Assembly (NCBI RefSeq): GCF_024343735.1
Contig: NZ_RJUE01000002.1
Span: 62,001-126,000 of the forward strand
DNA from: Lacihabitans sp. CCS-44
GTDB lineage: Bacteria; Bacteroidota; Bacteroidia; Cytophagales; Spirosomataceae
DNA: 64,000 nucleotides
Direction of reading: 5' to 3'
Shown: piece by piece, positions 42,174 to 51,338 of the stretch
Position numbering within the stretch: the stretch's first letter is position 1
Layout of the letters: each line of letters opens with the position of its first letter
Translations under genes and position numbers: made by a program
The notes under the pieces: model-generated
Told to the model about the DNA's origin: nothing
Databases searched by the model: none
Seen by the model: the letters and a program-made list of their open reading frames with translations, nothing else

Positions 42174-43535
42174 ATGTTTACAACAGACCTCAAAAAAGAA
42201 ATTAACCTTACTCTTAATCTTGCCATACCGATTATTGTAGGTCAACTGGGCGTGGTTATGATGGCCATTACCGACAATATTATGGTGGGTCGTTTTTTGG
42301 GGAAAATAGAACTCGGGGCAGCGGGTATTGCCAATTCTATCGCTTATTTGATTGGTTCGTTGGCCATTGGTGGCATGTCTGTGGTGGCTCCAATGGTATC
42401 GAAATGTGCCGCCGAAAATGACCATAAAGCACTCAAAGACTTGTTTGTAAGTGCTTTATTGGTGGCTTTGTTTTTTTGTTTCGTACTTACGGGTATAGGG
42501 ATTTTGGTGTATTTCAACTTCGAAATTTTTCAGCAATCGCCCATTATTAACCAAACAGCACTGGGCTTCTTTCTTTATATTTTGGCCAGCAATATTCCAT
42601 TGTTTTTATTTTTGGGCCTGAAACAGTTCGCCGATGGCCTCTCTAAACCCAAAGTGGCCATGGTGATTACTGCCGTAGGTTTGGTGGTCAATGGCATTGG
42701 GAATTACATACTGATCAACGGATCTTTCGGAATGCCTCATTTGGGTTTTGAAGGTGCTGCCATATCCACTCTGCTTACCCGGGTGGTAATGTTGATTCTC
42801 TTATTTTTGTATTTACGCCACAGCAGTACTTTTCAAGGTGCTTTTAAGGCTTTGAGTCTCAAGGTTAATTTTGACCTTACCAAAGAAATTTTGTTTCGAA
42901 GTATTCCGGGTGGCTTTCAGGTTTTCTTCGAGATTGGAGCTTTTTCAGTGGCTATCATTATGATGGGCTGGATAAGCGAAACAGCTCTGGCGGCCCACCA
43001 AATAGCCATTAATATTGCATCTACAACCTTTATGATGGCCACTGGATTCTCTTTTGCCGGAGGCATAAGAATAGGAGAGGCATGGGGAAAACGAAGCATA
43101 AAGGGCATTAAATTGGCGGGTTTTTCGGCTTATTTCTTGGTGTTTTTGTTCATGAGCTTGTGTAGTGTGCTGATTTTGACCTTCGATCATTTTTTGTTAG
43201 AACTTTATATAGACGACCTCGAGGTAATCAAAATCGCCCTTCCTTTATTGGCTATTGCGGCGTTTTTCCAACTGTCTGATGGCATTCAAGTGGTTGGACT
43301 CGGTGTTTTGCGAGGTTTGGCCGATATAAAATTGCCTACCATCATCACATTTGTGGCGTATTGGGTGGTGGCTCTCCCTATGGGTTATATTTTGGGCTTT
43401 GTTTTAGGTCTAAAGTCTATAGGTATTTGGTTGGGGCTTTTGGCTGGACTGACAGTTTCTGCTGTTTTTCTATATTTTCGGTTTAGAAAATTTACAAAAG
43501 CAAATTCATTGAGAAAGCGTTTTAATGCTTCATGA
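42174..43535 (+). CDS. MATE family multidrug/metabolite efflux transporter
   Basis: The 453-residue protein has twelve hydrophobic helices in two halves. N-terminal NLAIPIIVGQLGVVMMAITD and TDNIMVGRFLGKIELGAAG, and the second-half ALAAHQIAINIASTTFMMAT with SFAGGIRIGEAWGK, are characteristic of NorM-like MATE transporters. They export cationic drugs or metabolites in exchange for Na+ or H+. The gene's stop is 8 bases from the stop of the convergent Crp/Fnr gene; no terminator was seen between them. Confidence 0.92.
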   Translation: MFTTDLKKEINLTLNLAIPIIVGQLGVVMMAITDNIMVGRFLGKIELGAAGIANSIAYLIGSLAIGGMSVVAPMVSKCAAENDHKALKDLFVSALLVALFFCFVLTGIGILVYFNFEIFQQSPIINQTALGFFLYILASNIPLFLFLGLKQFADGLSKPKVAMVITAVGLVVNGIGNYILINGSFGMPHLGFEGAAISTLLTRVVMLILLFLYLRHSSTFQGAFKALSLKVNFDLTKEILFRSIPGGFQVFFEIGAFSVAIIMMGWISETALAAHQIAINIASTTFMMATGFSFAGGIRIGEAWGKRSIKGIKLAGFSAYFLVFLFMSLCSVLILTFDHFLLELYIDDLEVIKIALPLLAIAAFFQLSDGIQVVGLGVLRGLADIKLPTIITFVAYWVVALPMGYILGFVLGLKSIGIWLGLLAGLTVSAVFLYFRFRKFTKANSLRKRFNAS

Positions 43536-43543
43536 ATCTATTC

Positions 43544-44107
43544 TTATTTTGAGGTAGCTCTAATTCGACTCAAACTCACCTGCGTAATTCCTAAATAGGA
43601 AGCAATGTGTTTTAGGGGGATTTTTTGAAGCAAATTCGGCTTTTTCATCAATGCTTGATACCGTTGCTCGGCTGTATGAAATTGAATGCCTTCAATGCGT
43701 TTTACAGTTTCCACATATCCCGCTTCAAAAATTAACCTAAAAAGCCGCTCAATTTGCGGGAATTTATCATACAAGCCAAATAGTTGGGTTGCGTTGATAG
43801 CCACGATTTCAGCGTCCTCTAATATCTGAATGGCTTTTTGAGAGGGGTTTCCAGTAAAAAGGCTTTCAACTCGAGCAATTATTTCTCCTTCGAATGAAAA
43901 AGATTCTGTAATATCTATGCCATCTTTATAGTAAAAAATGCGTGCCACTCCAGATTTTAGAAAGTAAATGGTTTTGCATGTTTGTCCAAAACTCTGAAGG
44001 TTTTCTCCTTTTTTTAATGTTAATAAGGAGCAGGTTTTCTCCAATGCATTTTTGCTTTCTTCGCTTAAAAGAAGGAATTTGTGAAAATATTGAAATAGCT
44101 CATTCAT
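43544..44107 (-). CDS. Crp/Fnr family transcriptional regulator
   Basis: The start at 44107 (MNELFQYFHKFLLLSEESKN) is preferred over an upstream ATG. The 187-residue protein has a cyclic-nucleotide-binding-like beta-roll (LKKGENLQSFGQTCKTIYF, then LKSGVARIFYYKDGIDITE) and a C-terminal HTH (LKHIASYLGITQVSLSRIR). No Cys cluster for Fe-S is seen, so it is more CRP-like than FNR-like. A perfect palindrome at 44188-44203 lies between it and the TonB receptor gene and is a natural operator candidate. The ligand is unknown. Confidence 0.88.
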   Translation of the reverse strand: MNELFQYFHKFLLLSEESKNALEKTCSLLTLKKGENLQSFGQTCKTIYFLKSGVARIFYYKDGIDITESFSFEGEIIARVESLFTGNPSQKAIQILEDAEIVAINATQLFGLYDKFPQIERLFRLIFEAGYVETVKRIEGIQFHTAEQRYQALMKKPNLLQKIPLKHIASYLGITQVSLSRIRATSK

Positions 44108-44187
44108 TTGCTCAGTTATCCATTTTATAAGAATCCACAAATTAAATAAAAATAAGTATCAAAGGGTTTCTAGCTTTGAATTATTAA

Positions 44188-44203
44188 AAATATCAGGATA
44201 TTT
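44188..44203. promoter_or_regulatory. Palindrome AAATATC-AG-GATATTT
   Basis: Perfect 16-base inverted repeat in the divergent region of the Crp/Fnr regulator and the TonB receptor gene. A second imperfect repeat TGAC-N9-GTCA follows at 44206-44222. A Crp-type dimer could bind either. Confidence 0.4.
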
Positions 44204-44293
44204 ACTGACATGATAAAAGTCAAGATTTTAATCTATTTTTAGTTTATTTAATATAAAAATGTATTTTTCGGAACAGAATAAACCCTAAATAGA

Positions 44294-46657
44294 ATGACTA
44301 CAAAAATTTGTATATTTTTTTTATACTTAGTAAGCTTCAATGCCTTAGCTCAGAAGCATTTTCAAACTATTTATGGGCAGGTATTGGATAAACAAACCAA
44401 AACACCATTGCCTGGAGCTACTGTTTTAGTTGAAAATTCAAATCCAAAATTGGTGGCGTCATCTGATGAAAACGGCAATTTTGTTTTGAACCAAATTCCT
44501 ATAGGTCGTCAAATTTTGAACATTACTTACATTGGGTATTTGCCTCAAAAATCAGATGCTATAATACTTACTTCCGCAAAAAGCGTTACCCTAAAAATAG
44601 AATTGAGTTCGGGAAGTATTAATGCCGATGAAGTGGTAATCAGTGCAAATAAGAATGCTTTTGAGCCATTAAACGAACTTTCGGTGGTGAGTACCCGCTC
44701 ATTTACCGCTGAAGAAACCGAGCGTATGCCAGCAGGGGTCAATGACCCTGGACGTGTGGCCTTGTCGTATCCGGGAGTACAGAGAGGGCCAGATGATACT
44801 GAAAATCAAATTGTTGTGAGAGGTAATTCGCCAATAGGTATTCTTTGGCGATTAGAAGGTGTAGATATGCCCAATCCTAATCATTTTGCGGTTGTGGGTT
44901 CGTCGGGTGGGGGAGTATCGGTGTTTTCGGCTCAATTATTGGCCAAATCTGACTTTTCAACAGGAGGTTTTGCGGCAGAATATGGCAATGCCCTTTCGGG
45001 TGCTTTTGATGTACAGTTTCGCCATGGCGATATGCAAAAACGTGAACATCGGGCCAAAATTGGAATTCTAGGATTAGACTTCGCCACCGAAGGGCCAATA
45101 AAAAATGGAACTTCTTCATATTTAGTTAACTACAGATATTCAACCTTGGGTCTTCTAGGAAAAATGGGATTTTATCTTGTTGGCGAGCGTGTCACTAACG
45201 ATTTTCAGGATTTATCTTTCAATTTAGTTTTCAAAAAGAAAAAGTCGATTTCTACCCTTTTTGGCATTGGCGGTCTTAGTGAGGAGCATTATTTACCAGT
45301 TGAAAACGGGGTGGATAGGAATAAAAACCGATCAAGCGAGTGGGAAGATAGAGTGAAACCTTCCAACATGGGGGCTTTGGGTTATACGTATACCTATATG
45401 CCTGATAATAAAACGTATATAAAGGCTGTGGTAGCATTGGTGGGCAGTGATCAGATTAGAAACAGCGATACATTGGATATACAGAATGTAAGATTTAGGT
45501 ACAATTCGGAGCGATATCTCGACAAACGCTTGGTGGCATCGGTGGCTTATTCTAAGAGGGTTTCAGAAAAATTTTGGGTAAAAACAGGCATTATCGCCAA
45601 CCAGATTTTTTATGATTTTTTTAAAGAAACTCAAGCCAGGCTTAATCAACAAGATATCAATCAACGGCAAGTGAATGTCTCTGTAAAGGGTGATGGAAAT
45701 AGCCAAATGTTACAGCAATATGTCCAAACCACTTACAAACTTTCTAGCAAAGTTTCACTCAATGCAGGTATGCATTTTTTAGAATTTTTGACCAATAGAA
45801 CGGGCTCAGTAGAGCCTAGAATTTCGATGCTATATGCTCCAAATTCGTCTAGTAAACTGAGTTTTGCTTATGGCCGTCATGGCAGAATATTGCCGATGAT
45901 GACTTATTTCTTTGCAGACTCAACCGGTAAAAACATCAATTTGAATTTAAAACCAGTAAAATCAGATCACTTCATTGCGGCTTTTCATCATTATACACAA
46001 AGCCGTATGCGTTTGAGCTTGGAGGCTTATTACCAAAGTATTTTTAATGTACCCATAAGTGCTGATGTTACTTCCAACTATTGGTTGCTCAATTATAGTG
46101 CTGATTTTCCTGAATTTCAGGTGAAAAGCCAAGGCTTGGGTAAAAACAAGGGTATTGATTTGGCAATAGAAAAGCAGTTTTCAAATTCTTACTTTTTTCT
46201 GGCTACTTTTTCGATTTTAGATTCCAAATTCAAGGCCAATGACGGACTATGGCACAATAGCCGCTTCAATACCAGATTTTCTTCTAGCTATACTTTTGGT
46301 AAAGAATTCCCTTTTAAAAACGGTAACATTCTTCAGATAGGCGGTCGGTATTTGTTCAGTGGAGGTTTTAGATATACGCCTTTTGATCCTGTAAAATCTA
46401 AAGAAAAAGGGCAATATGTGGGTGATCAAACCAAAGAAAACGAGGGGCAAGTGGCACCATTCCAAAGATTAGACACCAGAATAGCTTATAGATTTAATGG
46501 TCAGAAAACTTCTGGAAACATAAGTTTGGATTTTCAAAATGCCACTAACCGACTCAATGCCACTAATATAGCTTATGATTCTGCCAAAAATATTACTTAT
46601 ACAGAATATCGTGGAAGCGGATTTATACCGGTGTTAACTTTCCAATTTGATTTTTGA
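44294..46657 (+). CDS. TonB-dependent receptor with CarboxypepD-reg-like domain
   Basis: The 787-residue protein has a signal peptide (FFLYLVSFNALAQ), an N-terminal CarboxypepD_reg-like domain (YGQVLDKQTKTPLPGATVLV) at about 25-105, a plug region (TENQIVVRGNSPIGILWRLE, GVDMPNPNHFA) and a long beta-barrel ending in a hydrophobic Phe-rich strand (VLTFQFDF). It imports a ligand across the outer membrane with TonB energy. No SusD partner is adjacent, so it is not a classical SusCD pair. The divergent Crp/Fnr gene may regulate it. The substrate is unknown. Confidence 0.9.
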   Translation: MTTKICIFFLYLVSFNALAQKHFQTIYGQVLDKQTKTPLPGATVLVENSNPKLVASSDENGNFVLNQIPIGRQILNITYIGYLPQKSDAIILTSAKSVTLKIELSSGSINADEVVISANKNAFEPLNELSVVSTRSFTAEETERMPAGVNDPGRVALSYPGVQRGPDDTENQIVVRGNSPIGILWRLEGVDMPNPNHFAVVGSSGGGVSVFSAQLLAKSDFSTGGFAAEYGNALSGAFDVQFRHGDMQKREHRAKIGILGLDFATEGPIKNGTSSYLVNYRYSTLGLLGKMGFYLVGERVTNDFQDLSFNLVFKKKKSISTLFGIGGLSEEHYLPVENGVDRNKNRSSEWEDRVKPSNMGALGYTYTYMPDNKTYIKAVVALVGSDQIRNSDTLDIQNVRFRYNSERYLDKRLVASVAYSKRVSEKFWVKTGIIANQIFYDFFKETQARLNQQDINQRQVNVSVKGDGNSQMLQQYVQTTYKLSSKVSLNAGMHFLEFLTNRTGSVEPRISMLYAPNSSSKLSFAYGRHGRILPMMTYFFADSTGKNINLNLKPVKSDHFIAAFHHYTQSRMRLSLEAYYQSIFNVPISADVTSNYWLLNYSADFPEFQVKSQGLGKNKGIDLAIEKQFSNSYFFLATFSILDSKFKANDGLWHNSRFNTRFSSSYTFGKEFPFKNGNILQIGGRYLFSGGFRYTPFDPVKSKEKGQYVGDQTKENEGQVAPFQRLDTRIAYRFNGQKTSGNISLDFQNATNRLNATNIAYDSAKNITYTEYRGSGFIPVLTFQFDF

Positions 46658-46803
46658 AATTTTACAGAACACGGATTTAAAGGATTAGATTCAACGAGCG
46701 GCCCAGACAGGTTTGGTGAATTTTATTGTAAACATTAACGAAGGTAAATGCCATCGTTTTCTAAACGTTTTACAATCGAATCAATCGTAAATCTAAAATC
46801 AAA
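46658..46803. other. Short gene-free stretch
   Basis: The 146 bases between the TonB receptor stop and the true proA end contain no recognised element. Confidence 0.4.
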
Positions 46804-48053
46804 TCACCATCTAACTTGGCCCTCGCCTCTGCAAATCCATTTTTCGGTAACCAATTTCTCTAAAGCAAATGGCCCCCGAGCGTGAAGTTTTTGAGTAGAA
46901 ATGCCAATTTCTGCACCTAGTCCAAACTCCCCACCGTCGGTAAATCTTGTGGAGGCGTTATGATAAACAGATCTGCGTCCACTTCTTGCAAGAAAGTTTC
47001 AGCTAATTTGTTGTCTTCCGTAATAATAGCTTCTGAATGTTTAGAGGAAAAGTGGTTGATATGTTCAAGAGCTTCATCAAAATTATTGACAGTTTTTATC
47101 GAAATCTTGAAGTCTAACCATTCTTTTCCAAAGTCTTCTGGCTGAGCATGTTGAAGTTTCGTAAAGCCATTTTTTTCGAAAAAAGGGAAAGCTTTATTAT
47201 CAGCAAAAACCTCGATATTGTATTTTTCGAAACCCGTTTTTAGTTTCGGTATCAGTTTTTCCAGAACACTTTCGTCCAAAACAGCACAGTCTAGTGAGTT
47301 ACAAACTGACGGACGAGAAGCTCTAGCATTGACAATGATTTCGGCAGCCATGTCGAGATTGGCCGTTTTTTCCACATAAGTATGACATACTCCAGCACCA
47401 GTTTCTATGGTCGGAATTTTGGAATTACTTCTTACAAAATCTATCAGTGACTGCGAACCACGAGGAATAATCAAATCCACATATTTGTCAGCTTCCAGCA
47501 TTTGGCTCAAATATTTGCGGTCAGTTGGCAAAAGCATTACAATGTCTGTTGAAACTCTGTTTTGGTTCAAAGCTTCATGTATCAAGCTTACTAAATATTG
47601 ATTAGAGAAATTGGCTTCTTTGCCACCTTTCAGCACACAGGCATTGCCAGACATTATGCAAAGCGAAGCCACATCAACGGTTACGTTAGGTCTCGACTCA
47701 AAAATGGCCCCAACCACACCCATCGGCACACTGATTTTCTGCATTTTTATGCCATTGTCAAGTGTTCTTTCGGTCAAAATTTGGCCAGTTGGGTCATTCA
47801 AATTGGCTACTTGTAATAATGAATCAGCCAAGCCTTTAATACGATTTTCGTTGAGAAGCAATCTGTCATATTTGGCATCTTTGGGATCCATTAAGTCTAA
47901 ATCTTTTTTGTTTTCAGCAATGATTTTTGCTGAATTTTTCAATAAGATTTCTGCCAAATCAACTAATATTTGAGCTTTTTGATTCTTTGTCAACCTTCTA
48001 ATTTGTGAAGCTGCTTTTTGTGTGTTTTTTAATAAATGCTCGATGCTTTCCAT
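46804..48053 (-). pseudogene. proA: Glutamate-5-semialdehyde dehydrogenase, frameshifted near the C-terminus
   Basis: The first 360 residues read as normal ProA, including the catalytic Cys in ETGAGVCHTYVE. Near 46968-46973 the frame slips: it continues to a premature stop at 46917. The true C-terminus ([18 protein letters not shown], then [20 protein letters not shown] and [11 protein letters not shown]) is encoded in another frame, ending at 46804. Adding one base restores a 416-residue protein of normal length. ProA reduces gamma-glutamyl phosphate in proline synthesis. The region lost includes conserved C-terminal parts. Either the strain's gene is damaged or a base was missed. No proB is adjacent. 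Confidence 0.85.
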
Positions 48054-48103
48054 GCCTTACGTATATTTTTCGTGGGCAAAGGTCGGGATTTATTGTAAAA
48101 CAA

Positions 48104-48125
48104 AAAAGGGCTTTTCAGCCCTTTT
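48104..48125. terminator. Intrinsic terminator between the esterase and proA genes
   Basis: AAAAGGGCT / AGCCCTTTT with loop TTTC, immediately behind the esterase gene on the minus strand and before the proA start. Confidence 0.88.
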
Positions 48126-48126
48126 G

Positions 48127-49821
48127 TCATTTCATGTCTATCATTCCTGAGTTTTTAAGAAGCCCTTTGTCTTTTTCCATTAGCTTCCAATCTTTATCAA
48201 AAATACCATAGGATATCACATTGTTGATGTTTTTATCATATAACACCCAGTCACCATATCCTGAAAGTATGCTGGCTTTTCCAGCAGAACGCAATCTTGC
48301 AAAAGGGCTATTGTCGGCATTGGGCAATTCCCAAAATGGCTGACCGGAGTTTACCAAAATGTATCTATTGCCATTGGGAAAAATAAAACTCAAACTTGCA
48401 TTTTCTCTTGCAGAAGATTTAAGGGACAAAGGCAAATAAGCGGCATATTTTTCTACTATTTCATTGGTTTCTGCATCACCAAAAAGTACCAGATTTGATC
48501 TTTCTATATCATTCGGCCTTACTTCTTTGTCGGATAATACTCTTGGAAATACCATCACCCTTCCCATAAAATCGCCTCTGTAAACACTCCAATCGGCTGC
48601 TTGTTCGGCTATTTTACGTCTTTGGTCTAATTGTTCTTTGGTCGGATTCCCTTTTGTTCCGTACACATAAATATGCCTATCGCCTATGGCTTCAGTCATG
48701 GGTCCTTCCAAAGCTGGGTTTTTGGTTTTACTATTATCAGGTCTTTTACCCACTGCCCATTTACCATCGGTTTTTATCAAAATTTGGCCATTGGTCAATC
48801 CAAAAACAGAAAGGTTTTGTCCGTCAATATTTAGGCTTAGCTTAGATTTTGTATTGAAATTTGGATGTTCAAGAATATTAATAGAAAACGCAGTTATATT
48901 TTCTGTTTTTACATCAAGTATGTTTTTGTTTTTGAAATTGGCTTCGATTTTTGCAGTTTCACCAACGTTTTTGTCAATGATTTCAAGCCAGTAGGCTTTG
49001 TTGTATTTCAATTGACTGGTCGTGAACTTTACTTTGTCAGGGAACGGATTTCTGGTGAACTTCGAAAACCAAGTAAATATAAATTCGTCTTTGTAGGCAT
49101 TTACCCAACTGTCATGTTTTACACCAGGATATTCTTGATAAGTTACTTTGGCTCCCGCAGTTTTAAAATCTTCCACCCATTTTCTGGTGTTTTCAACTTT
49201 CACAGCTGGGTCCTGGTCGCCTTGAAAAAAATGGACAGGCAGATTATACACATTGTCTAAATACTTGATAGTCTCCGCTGGAGGAGCAGGACAAACAGGT
49301 GCAATAGCCGCCCAAACGTCAGGACGTGTGAGTCCAACCCACATCGTACCGCCGCCGCCCATCGAAAGGCCAGTAAGATACATACGGTTTTCATCAATAT
49401 TGAAACGTTTTTTTGCATCTGCAATCATATCCCAAACATCTTTCTCGGCTACACCTTGGTAGCCCATGGTACCTCTAACGTTTGGGGAAATTACAATATA
49501 ATTTACATCTTTCCACTTCGGAAACTTCAGGCTGGCTTCTACATCGTTTTCGCCTTCGGCATTGCTTTTGCCAAAAACTCTACGCAAAGCCAAACGGTGA
49601 TTAGAACCTGCTCCATGAAGCATAACAACCAATGGATAAGTTTTTTTCTCGCTATAATCTTTCGGAATATAGCAGCCATAGGGTTGCTCAGTATCATCAA
49701 CGTCCGAATGGAAAGTGAGTACTTGTGGACCAGAAGGGAGGGTTTGTGCAAACGAAGAAATGATGGATAATAGTAAAAATACAATTGAATATTTCAATTT
49801 TTTAGGAAAAACATGGCTCAT
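48127..49821 (-). CDS. Secreted alpha/beta hydrolase (esterase / S9-like)
   Basis: The 564-residue protein has a signal peptide (YSIVFLLLSIISSFAQ). Its hydrolase domain (about 35-280) contains the oxyanion region VVMLHGAGSN, the nucleophile Ser153 in TGLSMGGGG, an acid in FFQGDQDPAV, and His in YPGVKHDSW. This resembles PHB-depolymerase/feruloyl-esterase-like and prolyl-oligopeptidase-like enzymes. The C-terminal part (about 290-560) is a beta-rich region without recognised family. It is likely an exported esterase acting on polysaccharide esters or peptides. A terminator follows at 48104-48125. Confidence 0.75.
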   Translation of the reverse strand: MSHVFPKKLKYSIVFLLLSIISSFAQTLPSGPQVLTFHSDVDDTEQPYGCYIPKDYSEKKTYPLVVMLHGAGSNHRLALRRVFGKSNAEGENDVEASLKFPKWKDVNYIVISPNVRGTMGYQGVAEKDVWDMIADAKKRFNIDENRMYLTGLSMGGGGTMWVGLTRPDVWAAIAPVCPAPPAETIKYLDNVYNLPVHFFQGDQDPAVKVENTRKWVEDFKTAGAKVTYQEYPGVKHDSWVNAYKDEFIFTWFSKFTRNPFPDKVKFTTSQLKYNKAYWLEIIDKNVGETAKIEANFKNKNILDVKTENITAFSINILEHPNFNTKSKLSLNIDGQNLSVFGLTNGQILIKTDGKWAVGKRPDNSKTKNPALEGPMTEAIGDRHIYVYGTKGNPTKEQLDQRRKIAEQAADWSVYRGDFMGRVMVFPRVLSDKEVRPNDIERSNLVLFGDAETNEIVEKYAAYLPLSLKSSARENASLSFIFPNGNRYILVNSGQPFWELPNADNSPFARLRSAGKASILSGYGDWVLYDKNINNVISYGIFDKDWKLMEKDKGLLKNSGMIDMK

Positions 49822-50046
49822 TGTACGTAAGGTTTAAGAAAGATGGTAATTTTTCATGACCCAAATTTTTAAATATTTATCCATATTTCAAATCAAAACA
49901 TCTAAAAAGTGCGTTTTGGAAGACAAGAAAAAGCTGATTTTCTAAAGTTTTTTAAGAACTATCGATTTTTTAAGAAAAATATTAAGATTAAAACAAAGAA
50001 AAAATATTATTGAGTATTTTGCGTAAACTATTCAACAGAAAGTAAC

Positions 50047-51090
50047 ATGTATTTAGATAGAAGAAATTTCCTTAAAATCGTTGGTGTGTCGTCAGGTTTG
50101 CAGATGATGCCTGGCTTGAGTTTTGGTAAAAATGATGAAATAATCATCGGCCACAATACCCATAAGTATAAAGTAGTGGTAGGCTGGGGAATGTTAGACG
50201 CTCAAAAAACACCTGTGAACGATTGCCATGAAATGGTGGAGGATGCCGCAGGAAGGCTGATTATGTGTACCAACGAAACCAAAAACAATATCCTCATTTA
50301 TGACAAATCAGGCAAATTGCTCGAAACATGGGGTAATTCTTACCCAGGAGCTCATGGTCTTACAATATTCAATGAGGGTGAAAAACAGTACCTTTTGATA
50401 TGTGATAACAGCCGAAATCAGGTAATAAAAACTGACTTAAAGGGCAAAGAAATTTTTAAAATTGAATATCCCAAGGAAACAGGTGAATACCAGTACCCAA
50501 GCCAGTTTGTACCTACCGAAACTGCCGTAAGTCCTTACAATGGAGATATTTATGTGGTGGACGGTTACGGCAAAAACTTTGTTATTCAGTATGATTCTAG
50601 TGGTAAATATATCAGGCATTGGGGTGGAAACGGCAACGAGGATTTTAATTTTAAATGCAACCACGGAATAGTTGTTGATATTAGAAACCCTTCAAAACCA
50701 ACACTAATCATCACATCTAGACAGCAAAACTGCTGGAAGCGTTTCACACTCGACGGCAAATATCTATCAACTATTCATTTGCCAGGCTCATTTATTTGTC
50801 GTCCGGTTCTTAAAGACGACAACCTTTATGGAGCAGTTTATCGCTCTACCTCTGAAGAATACCCTAATTCAGGTTATATACAGATTCTTGACGAAAACGA
50901 CAAAGTGATTTCCTCACCAGGAGCTTCAGAACCCATTTATCAAAACGGGGTATTGCAAGAACAAAGAAAATCAGACCCCGCCAAAGTGTTTATGCATCCT
51001 CACGACGTATGCATCGACGGTGACGGAAGTATTTACATACCGCAATGGGCATCTAAAAAGACTTATCCTGTTAAGTTGGAGCGGGTGTAG
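50047..51090 (+). CDS. Exported NHL/six-bladed beta-propeller-like protein
   Basis: The 347-residue protein begins MYLDRRNFLKIVGVSSGLQM, a twin-arginine (Tat) signal with RRNFLK, so it is exported folded. The body contains repeated NHL-like blades, e.g. CHEMVEDAAGRLIMC, YVVDGYGKNFVIQYDSSGKY and HPHDVCIDGDGSIYIPQW. These resemble six-bladed propellers of the peptidylglycine-lyase/NHL class. No catalytic set was recognised. It stands alone; the next 248 bases hold nothing recognised. Confidence 0.75.
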   Translation: MYLDRRNFLKIVGVSSGLQMMPGLSFGKNDEIIIGHNTHKYKVVVGWGMLDAQKTPVNDCHEMVEDAAGRLIMCTNETKNNILIYDKSGKLLETWGNSYPGAHGLTIFNEGEKQYLLICDNSRNQVIKTDLKGKEIFKIEYPKETGEYQYPSQFVPTETAVSPYNGDIYVVDGYGKNFVIQYDSSGKYIRHWGGNGNEDFNFKCNHGIVVDIRNPSKPTLIITSRQQNCWKRFTLDGKYLSTIHLPGSFICRPVLKDDNLYGAVYRSTSEEYPNSGYIQILDENDKVISSPGASEPIYQNGVLQEQRKSDPAKVFMHPHDVCIDGDGSIYIPQWASKKTYPVKLERV

Positions 51091-51338
51091 GAGAGGAGTT
51101 TTTGAGCAATGAAGTTAAATATAATTGAATTTGTTTTTGTAAAGTGCCTTAATAGTAATAACTAAGTTAATCTGTGTAGTAACTTTGTTACTGCGTTATA
51201 GGGAGTTTTGAAAATGAATACTTTTATTTACAATTTTTATGTTGATTAGAAAAAAAATCGCAGAATTTGATGAATAGACTCTAAATATACAAATAAGTTT
51301 GATTTAACATTGATAGACTAATATTTGAAATAACAAAA

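Noticed and set aside
46658-46803. Small gene or RNA after the TonB receptor
   Set aside because: No frame with coding character and no stable structure were seen; the nearby coding signal belongs to the shifted end of proA.
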